Shown piece after piece: positions 1 to 10,018 of a DNA stretch of 64,000 nucleotides. The notes beneath the pieces are model-generated. The model saw only the letters and a list, made by a program, of their open reading frames with translations. It was not told the DNA's origin and made no database searches. Location: the NCBI GenBank assembly GCA_025667525.1, contig JANFOE010000190.1:1800501-1864500 (forward strand). The letters are read 5' to 3'. The position numbers and the translations under genes are program-made. This DNA comes from Glebionis coronaria. Taxonomy: Eukaryota; Streptophyta; Magnoliopsida; Asterales; Asteraceae. Position 1 is the stretch's first letter. Each line of letters begins with the position of its first letter.

Positions 1-1474
1 TCGGAAATTTCTAAGTCAATGATTTACATTCTGTTTATTTGATTGAATTAGGACGCTTCTTCAGTCAAATAAATAAATTTAAATCACCAAATTTATAATT
101 TCTTCCTTGCATAAAGTTGGACGCATCTTTATGTTAGTGAGAATTTATAAATGGACTTAAAGAGATTCGATATAAGACAAGTGTGGACTTAATAAAACGT
201 TAAAATTCTAAGTGAGAAATTGCGTGTATTACTATATTAGAAAAGTACGTCAATGTTCGTCTTAAATTTAGAATTTGGAATGTGAAGTATTCCATTCAAC
301 TTGAAAAAACTCTGAAATCCTTATATTATGATTTTAGAGATAAAGTAGAATATTAAGTCATCCGACTTACTATTTCAATCCAAATTTCCCCTATGGAAAT
401 AAGAAAGAACAATGAGGATTTTGTTTACTTCAAGTAGACATGATGCCTTATTAGAGCTACATGATTTATTCCTATCTAGGAAATTGATAATATGGAATCT
501 CTGACGAGGTTATACCAGAATTAATCTATCGACATAGAGAATCAATATCTATCACCTAAGATCGTGACGAGTGTTTAACATCTTAATCCTAAAAGTATAT
601 ACAAAATACCCGAGGGTAATATGTTATAATTACTTAAGATAAGTATACTAATGTACTAAGTGAAAGAACTATCCATATACTAAACTACATACTCCCTGTA
701 TGTACTTATAAAGTTTTGAAGGACACTTAACATTGGTAAAATTTCTCGTATGAAAATAGTTATCCTGCTATACTTAAAGAAGTAGTATTCAAAGCACTAT
801 ATGGAGAGAAGTTCCATTTGTGTATCTGTTGGGCTAAAGTTGGAGATTTTCAATTTACGAACCCCAAAGTAGTTCATGAAACTCTTTGAGAAGGTTATAT
901 GAGAATAAAGCTTCATAGTACGTTGAATAGTGACCTTAGGTAACTGCTAGATTTAAATGGTAAATTAGAAAGACTCTTTTGATAAAGATTTCTCACGATA
1001 AATGAGAAACTACACCATATTAAACAATATCTAGTTGAAAAGGATCTTTTCTCTATCAATTACCCAAATTGATTTTGAAAAATGCAATAATCAATTCAAG
1101 ATTTTGAATTAAGCTGTGACATATTGACTTGAGTTTCCCAAAGAACTTAGTAAATATCACAATCCTTTTCGTATTTTGGAATCTAATGACGATTTATGTG
1201 ATTAACTGGTATGTTTTCAATATTCCATTTGGTATTAAACTAAAATCTTATGAGATAATAAAATGATCTAGATCACTAAAATATGAATGATATTTCATAT
1301 ACAACCATTTTTGATAAAAATGATGATAAAAGAGATCGATTTGAAACTAAATACCAACAGTAAAGTTGTATTTTTGACACGTGAATAAAAATCTAAAAAA
1401 GAATTTGAACACCTAAGAGTTATGTTTGCCCTTGATAAGCTATGTTACCCTTATAATCTTGGGACAGGTTTTCT
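1..1474 (+). pseudogene. Decayed chromovirus (Ty3-gypsy) pol, element G
   Basis: This is the 3' part of a dead Ty3-gypsy polyprotein on the + strand, and no long open frame survives. At 785-886 one frame reads KALYGEKF, then CWAKVGDFQFTNP, then VVHET. This matches the integrase C-terminal stretch of plant chromoviruses (the EALYGRKC...CWAEVGD...GPE.VHET region) and ends at a TGA at 887-889. Position and strand agree with the polypurine tract at 1475-1489 and the LTR starting at 1490. The rest of the stretch is AT-rich and I cannot place RT or RNase H in it. The integrase match is seen in the sequence; assignment to the Tekay/Del-like group is inferred from the LTR start and family resemblance. 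Confidence 0.65.
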
Positions 1475-1489
1475 TTAAGGGGGAGAGAC
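1475..1489 (+). other. Polypurine tract of element G
   Basis: The run TTAAGGGGGAGAGAC lies directly before TGTGACAATCC. This is the usual plus-strand primer position next to a 3' LTR in this gypsy group. It fixes the orientation of G as + and the LTR start at 1490. Confidence 0.75.
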
Positions 1490-2428
1490 TGTGACAATCC
1501 TCAAATTTCACATCTATGCTATAAGCTATGATTTCTCAATATAAATCTCAATTTGAAAATTTGGCAAGAAATCCTTGCTTTTATGCCTTACTTGGTAAGA
1601 TGAACTACTCCTCACAACCTGAACTGCCATTATAACATATTCCTATATGTTGTCAATACAATGTATATATCAAGTCTAAGATCGAAAAGTGATCTAATAA
1701 GTTCAGTATTGATGAGAACATCTCAAATGTAACTATGATGCCCTAAATTCCCTTAGAAATCTAGAATCCCTATAAATGAGTTGTAAACTCAAGAATGGTA
1801 AACTATGAATGAGCAATACATATGAATAAGTCATTATGGAATATAAACAAATTTTAAACTATACTTTGAAGAAATAATAATACCTAAGAATGGCAAGAAC
1901 AAGCCATACAAAGCTAAGTACAAGTAATTGTATATAATGTTCTAGATCACCACCTAGAAACCCTTGGTAAACAATATTTCAAGCAATATAATTACCTAAT
2001 ATCAATGTACTGTTATAAAAAAATATACTAATTACAATCTATCATATAAAGGAAAGTTAATTGATCACAAAATGCTAATATTCACTAATCCAAGGCTAAT
2101 TACAACTTAAGACCTAGTAACCAAGATTACATATAAAATCCATTATACATTGAATTAGAGTCTAATATTTTGCCATAAATTATAAAACTCAACTATATAT
2201 CATGTTAAAAATGTACATTTATTTCAAGGCAAGTTACAAGTTGGTAAAGCATAAAGTAGAAGTTATCAAAGCATACGATCTTAAGCTCCCGTAATTGTCC
2301 CTAGAATATGATCAACCTAGACAAACCCTTAAACTAAAAATGTAGAATCCCTAGAAGTCATAAACATACTATATAAGCCCTAGAATACATGTTTATAAAG
2401 GTACAAACACTAATTACCCAAGATAAAA
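1490..2428 (+). repeat. 3' LTR of element G, 5' part only
   Basis: The stretch starts TGTGACAATCC, the same eleven bases that begin the LTR of chromovirus D read on its own strand. It is AT-rich, has no ORF, and is cut by the copia LTR that begins near 2429. The rest of this LTR should lie beyond the window, after the 3' LTR of the copia element. The right boundary depends on where the copia LTR starts and is approximate. Confidence 0.6.
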
Positions 2429-2942
2429 TGTCATTAGGATTAATGTCCTAAAAACCCTAATATTAAGAGATCTACATCGAATCACTACGTAGTTCTTTTT
2501 GGACAAGTATGTAAATATTTATAGGACTTCAATAAGGTTATAAGATTATATTAAGACAATGTACAAGTACCCTAATTGTTAGCCCTATATTTTATATAGT
2601 CGAACAAGAATGTAATAGGTCATCTTAGTGGTACATGGTCTTGTATTGTAATAGGTTAGTCGGAAAAACCGTGCTTGGACTTTAAGCTAATATTGTATAA
2701 GTTAGGGGCATAAGCCCCAGCAAAGCCAAGCCCGACCCAAGGAAACAAACCCACGGCCCATGGAAAGCCCATGTGGTTCATGGGTATATATATCCTCTTC
2801 CATATGTGGAAGAGGTTGTTGGTTACATTTACTTTCTCTCTCTAATAGTAAAACACCTTCCATCATCTCTCTTGTTTCTCTCTCTACTTTTCTTCTACTT
2901 CTCTCTCTAGAATCTTGTGTTATGGATTAAGTGGGATTAACA
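2429..2942 (+). repeat. 5' LTR of copia element S
   Basis: The right end (…GATTAACA at 2942) is set by the primer-binding site two bases downstream. The left end is my best TG choice (TGTCATTAGG at 2429); the partner LTR lies outside the window, so it is unconfirmed. Inside are a TATA-like run at 2785-2793 and pyrimidine-rich CTCTCT runs before the end. Confidence 0.5.
2785..2793 (+). promoter_or_regulatory. Probable TATA box of the copia LTR
   Basis: TATATATAT in the LTR, about 150 bases before its 3' end and followed by a CT-rich stretch, as expected for the U3/R junction of a plant copia LTR. There is no transcript evidence. Confidence 0.45.
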
Positions 2943-2944
2943 TT

Positions 2945-2958
2945 TGGTATCAAGAGCC
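2945..2958 (+). other. Primer-binding site (initiator Met tRNA type), element S
   Basis: TGGTATCAAGAGCC, two bases after the LTR end. It matches the common TGGTATCAGAGC primer-binding site of plant LTR elements except for one extra A. Confidence 0.75.
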
Positions 2959-3857
2959 TATAGTGGATAGGTGATTGAAGATTCGTGTTTGTGTTCTTGA
3001 TTTTCGTGCCTATTTTGATCTAAATCATTCGAACCAAAAATCCTTTTTTGTGTTTTTATGGTTTTTTCTTGATACAAATCTTCTACATAGTTGTGGTCGA
3101 GATTTGGTATATTTAATTTGGCTAAAAACACAAAAATTTTGGGTGTTTTGATCAATTTTTGGCTTAAAATCTCGAATTGGTTGGGTTTTGTCCTAGAAAA
3201 GTGGGAATTTGGTACTATTCCGACAGGTTTTCATCGGAAAAGGGTCTTACATTCCGATAGATATTCCGATATCTTCCATCAGAAAAGGGTTTACATATTC
3301 CGATCATTAATCCGATCAAGTATTCCGATAGGTTTGCTGAACATGTATTCCGATAGAACTTTCCGACAGACGATAGGTTTTCTGATATTACTTTCCGACA
3401 GGTATTCCGATAGAACTTTCTGACAGACATTCCGATAGGCATTCCGATAGTACTTTCTGACAGTTATTCTGATAGAACTTTCAGACGTACATTCCGACAG
3501 GTATTCTGATGGACATTCCGACAGGTATTCCGATGGACATTCCGATAGATATTTTGTTCGAGTAACTTTTAGATTTAGCCACTATCTAGACTAGCTCGGA
3601 ACATAGTTTACACGAAGATAAAAAAAAGAGTTAAAATTTTAGGTCAAGTAAAATCAAATTTTGTCCCTACTAGTTTTTGGATATTTCTAACTCCATTTCA
3701 AAATTTAGCGATACAAAATTTTTCGGCTTACCGTTTTGTTGGACTGAGGAATTTATTGTCGGATTGGGAATTTTTTTTTTTTGAACTTTCGGAATTTCAA
3801 CCACAATCAAATCACAACACATTCACTAAGATCCTCATCCATTCACAAGTATTCACC
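2959..3857 (+). other. Copia leader (5' untranslated region)
   Basis: About 0.9 kb between the primer-binding site and the gag ATG. Short ORFs here are chance. The central part (about 3220-3556) is an array of ATTCCGATAG-like words, listed separately. The remainder is AT-rich with no other pattern I can name. Confidence 0.6.
3220..3556 (+). repeat. Interspersed ATTCCGATAG / ATTCCGACAGG array
   Basis: I count sixteen TCCGA words, mostly as ATTCCGATAG or TTCCGACAGG, at irregular spacing, plus decayed TTCTGAT variants. One unit is paired with an inverted partner (ATCGGAA near 3233, TTCCGAT near 3252). The same words occur in the LTRs of the unrelated gypsy elements B and C, also downstream of the TATA box. 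Function unknown. Confidence 0.85.
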
Positions 3858-4086
3858 ATGTCTAACAACAACATCAACATTGCGACTGCTAATCAAATTC
3901 GTTTGGAATAAGGTGGAAACGGTAATCCACCTATGCTGACAGCCGGTTGCTACGTTCAGCGGAGATCTCGTTTCCTGAGATTTCTAGATGGAAAAGAGAA
4001 CTGAACCGCTCTTCGTCATTGCCTTGAGAATCCACCTCCAGTTTTTGAATTCAGACCCATTACCACACAAGCAGAAGATGGTGCTT
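3858..4086 (+). pseudogene. Copia gag, N-terminal piece
   Basis: The ATG at 3858 opens a frame with the motif NPPMLTAGCYVQRRSRFLRF, typical of the start of plant copia gag proteins (the DUF4219/UBN2-type family that builds the virus-like particle). TAA at 3909-3911 and a later TGA break it. The frame is cut at 4086 by the LTR of element A and resumes in frame at 16936. The start was chosen because it is the first ATG in the frame that carries the gag similarity, and it follows the leader. Confidence 0.8.
4082..4086. repeat. Target-site duplication of element A, left
   Basis: TGCTT, repeated at 16931-16935 on the other side of the element. Confidence 0.9.
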
Positions 4087-5268
4087 TGATAGTAGTAAAA
4101 TTACCCCTTTAGGAAAAGGAAGGCAATTAGGGTAAGTATTAAGTGTCGGTTTAGGAAAACCGAGCACTAATGACCAAATAAGTTCAAGTTCGTTTCCCAA
4201 GGAGGCACGTGCGTTGTGTAATGAATTGATTAATGTTTGTGATTATATTGAGAAGAAAAGAAAAGATAGAAATGGGGTGAAGAGAATGACGGTTACGAAG
4301 ACAGATCGAGCTAAGACGAAAGGGTCGTTCACGTAAAACCGTAAAAACTACAAAATCAAAAATTTTAAACCTAAAAATTAATTAAAAGCTAAAAGTAGTC
4401 TAACATAATATAAATAGGAATAAAAATCCAATAAAAATATTTTAAAACCTTTTATTAATTAAATATTCAATTTTAAATGCTAATTAAAGCCCTAAAATTA
4501 AATATAACTAATTAAAAATGTCCAAAATATAATTTTATTGAACAAATAACTTACTTATATTATCTAAAGACTAAAAAGTATTTTTCATAATTTTTGAAAA
4601 CTATTTTTCTATTTTTAAATCACTAAAAACTAGTTTTAAACTAAAATAATTATAAAAAATAATAAAATAATACTAAAAATAATTTAACAATTTTAAAAAC
4701 TCTAATTTACTCTAATGAACAGAAGAAAAATGAAAATGTTTGTAAAATAATAAATTTACCACTAAAAGACAAAAACAGATTAAATAAAAACCATAATTAA
4801 ACTAAATTAATTATAAAAAATAATTAAAAAGTGAACAGTAAAAACATTTTATACCAAAAATCTTAAAATAATATTCTAAGTCTAGGAAAATGTTAAAACT
4901 GAAAAATAAGTATTTTTGGCACTAAATGCCAAAAACGGATTAATAAAAAGTATTAAAAATAGCTATTTAATGTAAAAATTACCAAATGAACAGTAAATAA
5001 AAATCTAATTAAACTGAAAAATCAAAAATTAAATAAGAAAAATAATGGAACTAGTTTCAAGTCCTAATTCTAATTTTCACCCACAAAAGACAAAAAATCC
5101 AAAATCTGATAGTGACATTTTGCCTGGTTTTGTCTTTTTGTATAGCAGTACCAACTTGTGTTCTAGCAGGGGAAACCTTGTTCCCACTGATAGTGTATTT
5201 ACTTGGTCAGTTGACCAATTGAGCTTAGGAAAGCTTGTGCTTGGTTTTTGATTGAACAAATGGGCACT

Positions 5269-5291
5269 CCCACAACCAGTTGGGTTGTGGG
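5269..5291. repeat. Inverted repeat in LTR of A
   Basis: CCCACAACC and GGTTGTGGG pair perfectly (9 bp) around a five-base loop. A second palindrome, TTGGTCA/TGACCAA, lies just upstream at 5203-5218. The pair is preserved in the other LTR at 14645-14667. It lies downstream of the TATA box, so it would be in the RNA leader. Confidence 0.75.
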
Positions 5292-5938
5292 AAGTCAGTT
5301 GAACAAGAAAAACAACAAGTTCCACACAAGATCAAACCAAATAAGCACAAAAATGTGACTGAGAGTTAATACAAGTTTCTGATAAATAGTAACCTTAGCT
5401 TACTTGCACAAAAACGAATTTTAAACCCTAAGATCTTGCACACAAATCAATAACATGGCATATAACTGATTACAATCCCTGCTTAAACCTTAAATCTAAC
5501 AGACTACCAAATTTGATGGCAAAATTTTCACAAAACATGCACAAAAAGGTAATGACTGTATTTTAGCTAGTTTATCCAATTTTTTAGCATGCAAAACTGT
5601 TTAAACTCTACCCAAACTGAAAACTAACTACTCATATCATCTAACAACTACCTAATGAGTGATTCTAAACAGGTTTCAAGCCAAACATTTTGTCACAACA
5701 CCTAGCTAAACCTGAATCCAAACACTCCTTTATATTTCAGAATCCTAAATATCACACACCAAATCTATTTAAAACCTATCAAATCTGATTACAAATGCTT
5801 CTATCATGCATACAACCAACTAGTGAGCACTATCAAACACTTAAACAAATACTTGAACAACTTTCATGCCAAATCATCAAATCACATAAATCTGAAAAAT
5901 CATACACCTTGAAACTACAACAAGGAGCTATGAGGTTA

Positions 5939-5971
5939 CCTTGTGGGACCCACATCCTGGTCCCACCAAGG
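5939..5971. repeat. Inverted repeat in LTR of A
   Basis: CCTTGTGGGACC pairs with GGTCCCACCAAGG, 12 base pairs with one bulged base and an eight-base loop. The second LTR has the same structure at 15315-15347, and the one difference between them (CCT/CCA) falls in the loop. Confidence 0.7.
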
Positions 5972-6434
5972 CTGCTATGCCTTCTCCAAACAGACCCGGG
6001 TCTGTGCAGAACCTTGGACAACAATCAATAGCTCCAATGGATTTCCTGCTAAGAAAGAAAATAGAACACAAATACCAACTTTCTGATTTTTTTTCTTCTT
6101 TTTAAATCCTTTTTAAAATCTTTCCAAATAACTTTCTCTTAACACGCTCAAATCAAACCACTTAACAAACTGAAAAGACAAAATCTTGGACAAAGGTTTT
6201 ACCAAGAAAATTGCTTTTCAGAAACTTTGAAACCTTTTTTGAAAATACAAACACAAAAAGTGTTTATCAAATGAATAATGGAACTCAGAATTCTAGTCAA
6301 CTTTTACACCAACTTTTAAAAAAATCATAAAAGGAATTACTTTAAACAAAACACCAACTTTATATTTAGTAAAAAGGAATTACAAGAAAATTGCTAAAAT
6401 TCTGGAACAAAAGGGCTTCCACATGTTGGAGCTC

Positions 6435-6444
6435 CTATATATAG
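6435..6444 (-). promoter_or_regulatory. Probable TATA box, LTR of A (left)
   Basis: CTATATATAG, the same on both strands, embedded in GGAGCTCCTATATATAGCCC. It is conserved exactly at 15811-15820 in the other LTR. Confidence 0.5.
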
Positions 6445-7561
6445 CCCTAAACAGAAGGTTATAGTGCTAGGAATAAAATAATACTAAGCTAAAACCCTAA
6501 TGCATAGAATTCCAGAAATGCCCCTTGATTTTTGACTGGAATCTTGGTCAAAAGGATCATGTGATGTTGCCAGCTGTTTTTGTTGATCAAAGACGTTAAA
6601 TAAGTCTTGGGGACCAAGTAGAAGGATCATGGACGTTGATGTTGTCTGGTATTGGGGTTTCGGGACAAAGACGGGTGCAGGGGAGGGTCCCACAAGACAC
6701 ATGGGTGTGTCTTGTGTTGATTTGGGATGTGGGTTTTGGTGACAAAGTTGTGAATTAGTGATCTGGAAAAGAAGAGACAAAACCCCCTTGTTTTTGATTG
6801 GATTGAGTCTGGGATTAAGTAGGGTTTATAAGGGTGATTAGAGGAAGTTTAATCCATTTTGGCGAAAATAGGATTTAAAAAATGTGTTTAGAGGGAAAGT
6901 GGGAGGTTTGACTGGGGTTTGTTGACCAGGTTTATTTAATAAACCTGGGTGGTGGGTTTGGGTTATGGGTTGGATTTGGGTTGGGTAAATGGGTAGGGTC
7001 GGGTATTTGGGTGACGTGTTAAGTACTGAGTGGTGCTGAGGGTTTGGTTGTCTGGCAGAAAAGGCCCCCGAAGTCTCTTCCTTCATTCATTTTGTATTAA
7101 ATAGCAAACTATCACATTTCCTTGATAAACAAGTTTGGGCAGTTGACATTTTTGGCACAATAACTTTGCAAACCATGAATAAGGACTTTAAATGCAAATT
7201 CTTCAATTCCCAAGGGCTAAACTTGTACAATCTTCATTCCTCAAGGATCATTCTTGCATAACTTGATTTCTACAAGGACCAATCTTGATAAATCTTCAAA
7301 AATTGAGGGACTAGAGTTGCCAATCTTCAATTCTTCAAGGACCATTTTGGGAATTCCAGATTCGGGCCCGGTTCATTGTGCGGCTTCGTTTCCCGTGTTC
7401 GTTTTTGAATGATTCTTGTGATCTTTTTGTCATTTCCTCAATATCCGTACCTAAAATACACAAGCAACAAACACGAGCATATATTTGGCAGTTTTAATGA
7501 TATTTTATGCATTTTAAGCCCGATTTGGACGATGAGACTATGTATAAAAGCAGTCTCATCA

Positions 7562-7577
7562 CTCCCCCATACTAAAC
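7562..7577 (-). other. 3' polypurine tract of element A
   Basis: On the - strand this reads GGTTTAGTATGGGGGAG and abuts the LTR start TGATGAGACTGC. It is the plus-strand primer site. Confidence 0.85.
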
Positions 7578-7600
7578 CATTGCCGTGCCCTCACGCAATG
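7578..7600 (-). other. Bulged hairpin before the 3' polypurine tract, element A
   Basis: On the - strand CATTGCGTG AGGG CACGGCAATG: nine pairs, one bulged G, loop AGGG. The equivalent place in B (30911-30933) has CATTGCATG AGGA CATTGCAATG, where the inner GTG/CAC pairs are replaced by ATG/CAT with the fold kept. Confidence 0.7.
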
Positions 7601-8948
7601 CTAGAATAAAGTATCGTAGCACCTCCAAAATTCATTTTTATTCACTTTATTGAATGATAAAGTAGCTACTCTACTACTATTACTACTACTTGCGTTTTAG
7701 ACATAATGTATGATTTTCATCGCAAAATAGGACGTTTAGGTTCATAGAATAAGAACACGTGAATGCTTCGTTAGAAATAATTTCATCGTCCTCGATTTTC
7801 ACCCTAATTCCATGCCAAGCGTGCAACGAGATCATTGTCATTATAAGTTAGTAATGCTAACACTACTTATATGCCCTAATCACGTACTTATCCTCCCATT
7901 ATTCCTAAGTTGTATCTCTTATATTTTATTTTGTCTTGAATGTTTCACGAGGATACATTGTTTGACTTTTGCGATAATAGAGATTTAGGTCTAAAAATAG
8001 AGTCTTAACGGTGTAACTAAGACCATTAAATCAATAACCCCTCCTAATAGACAACGATGTTAAAAAATTAAGTTGACAAGAAGAATCGATAAACACGGTT
8101 TTATAACGGTTTTGAACATGAGACTTATTACCAAGACTTTTATACGCCCCCTAACGGAAGGGCCTTATTATCTTTGGTTTACCTCCATCTTTTATTCAAC
8201 TTCGCCATGAAGCTTTTATTATGACTTCGGTCTTGCCTTGCCTTTTATTATCCGCCTCATCGGTGGTTTTATTAGCCAAAGACGTATATCCTCACGCTAA
8301 AGCGAATTTTGGATCTTTAAAGCTTCGAAGATTAAGGCTTGATTCACTTTCAATTTTGCATAGATTTTTCGGCCTTGTGGGGCTTCAAATTGTTTGCTAG
8401 ATTTAGGTGAGCACTTGAAATCTTATTATTGGGTGAAGCTTTCGATTATTCGGGTACCAATACTTCAAAACCGTGACGCTGGCGATACCTTAATGTCTTC
8501 CCAATTTAATTACACGGAAGCTACTAGAAAAGACTAGACACCCAACAATCCTAACTAAACCGCTAAGTCAATATTTATTAAGAAAAAAATATTTACATGC
8601 GAAGGGAGAATAAGCAAACAACGAGAACACATGAGTTTTTGAAAGAATACGAGTACTCTACGTTTAGCATAGTAACTTATAATTAACTCTATCATTTCTC
8701 GTCCTCATTTAAGAGACTTAGCCTAATGTGTAGTTAAGGAATCAAAGCTAAGTGCTGAACACGCACGGTCGAGTCAAAAATTACGCTTATTCTCGCCATC
8801 GGAAAACCTACATTCGTGTCTTCAAACACTTATAAAACATGAGAAAAATTTTAAAATTTGGCCATTTTTAGCCTTATTTTGCAACAAAATGATAAACAAA
8901 AAGATAAACTTTGGAAAGCGTGAAGGTTTGGCAAGGCAAGTATCTATT

Positions 8949-8986
8949 CACCCCCATACTAAAGTTAAACATTGTCCTCAATGTTT
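8949..8986 (-). other. Internal AGGA-loop hairpin plus purine tract, element A
   Basis: On the - strand AAACATTG AGGA CAATGTTT (8967-8986, perfect 8-bp stem) is followed by TTTAGTATGGGGGTG (8949-8963), a near copy of the true 3' polypurine tract. The same module occurs in B at 29267-29306 and in C at 46334-46373. Confidence 0.8.
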
Positions 8987-9317
8987 CGAGTCTAGGGATG
9001 CAAAACACCCCTATACTAGAGACGTAGTCGAATGCCTAATCTAGCATGGAAAGGGTGTAACCAATAAATTAATAGCCGTTTATGAAGTGTGCTAAAAACC
9101 TAAGGTTAGAACATCAAAAGGATATATCATTTGGATATTGAGAAAGTCTTCAAAGCAAACGATCGAGTGCTCCCATAAAACGAACACGAGAGGCTCCAAT
9201 CGTGAAGATCATGATCTAAAAACCACAATGCACAAACAACCACGGAACAGAGGTTGGAAAGGCACAAATCCCCTCACATTAAACTAATTAGAAAGCAATA
9301 ATATGTACATGGATAAG

Positions 9318-9375
9318 CATGGGTCTCCCCCACGAGGCACCTTATTTTTGATAACCGAGTCAAAAGCTCGACTCG
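9318..9375 (-). other. Post-ORF hairpin pair, element A
   Basis: On the - strand CGAGTC…GACTCG (9356-9375), then CGTGGG GGAGA CCCATG (9318-9334; six pairs counting one G-U). They sit about 100 bases after the stop of the long frame, as do related hairpins in B and C. Confidence 0.55.
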
Positions 9376-9475
9376 AATCCCCATAAATGTGATCATTTAG
9401 GGATAATCATGGTGTGGTCAATTTTTGGTGGTGCTTACATGATAAACAAGGCCCAAAAACAACCGGTATTAAGGA

Positions 9476-10018
9476 CTAAGTCCTTTGATGGTGCAAAATA
9501 CCGGGATCGAAGATGGCGTTCTCGTTTTTGGAAAAACAAATCAACGCCACTTCATCGTGTGCCAACAAAAACCCAAAGGGTTTCAAGAAAATAGATGAGA
9601 AGAAATAGAAGGGTGGGACAATGGGTAAGTCATGAAAACATTGAGCAACTCGAGGTAGACTCGCACCAATCAAATAGAAAGATTTTCCATTTATTGCATC
9701 AGTGGAAGACCGAGATTTCCCTTTATAAGCAATTCCAGGATCAAATATCTCGTCCTCGGTGGAGAAAGGGGAGGGAACATAAGGGGCTTCCCCCACACTA
9801 AGTCCACACAAAGCATCGTCAAAAGGAGAAGACACGCTTGTATCACTCAATACATGTGGTGATGACGGAGTTAGAATTGTAGAAAAATCTTTTAAATTCA
9901 ATTCAAAATATTTTCCTTTTTCATCTTTTAAACTCTCCTTGTGAAAACCCGACTTAATTATGTCAAAAATATTTGGTGTTTCTAAAGCAATGTTAGTCAC
10001 ACTAAAAATTCTCACATT
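9476..10018 (-). pseudogene. C-terminal region of the element A polyprotein (unknown role)
   Basis: This is the same frame as the gag-protease ORF, directly after a TAA at 10019-10021, so it was probably translated as the end of one polyprotein before that stop arose. About 180 residues. The motif IFDPGI occurs twice, once mid-way (DEIFDPGIAY) and once near the end (AIFDPGILHH). Between them is a stretch of hydrophobic and aromatic residues (GASLPRVAQCFHDLPIVPPF). It is not RT, RNase H or integrase, and it stands where pol should begin. The ORF of element C has a related FDPG tail. Function unknown; I do not recognise a named domain. Confidence 0.6.

Larger units (their letters stand above)
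4087..7561 (-). repeat. 3' LTR of element A (left copy)
   Basis: Read on + it runs from TGATAGTAGTAAAA to GCAGTCTCATCA; on its own strand TGATGAGACTGC…TACTACTATCA, with TG…CA ends. A TATA-like CTATATATAG at 6435-6444 would put the RNA start about 1.1 kb into the LTR. Strong inverted repeats lie in the transcribed part at 5203-5218, 5269-5291 and 5939-5971. The ORFs of 60-100 codons in it are chance products of repetitive sequence. Confidence 0.92.
7601..9475 (-). other. 3' noncoding region of element A
   Basis: 1.9 kb between the end of the long frame and the polypurine tract, where autonomous Athila elements may carry an env-like ORF. No ORF here has support. It holds an internal hairpin plus purine tract (8949-8986) and a hairpin pair just after the ORF (9318-9375). 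The rest shows nothing I recognise. Confidence 0.7.

Noticed and set aside
5045..7086. ORFs of 60-100 codons in the LTR of A and its copy at 14453-16455
   Set aside because: They occur on both strands, overlap each other, are repeated because the LTR is repeated, differ by frame-changing indels between copies, and show no domain.
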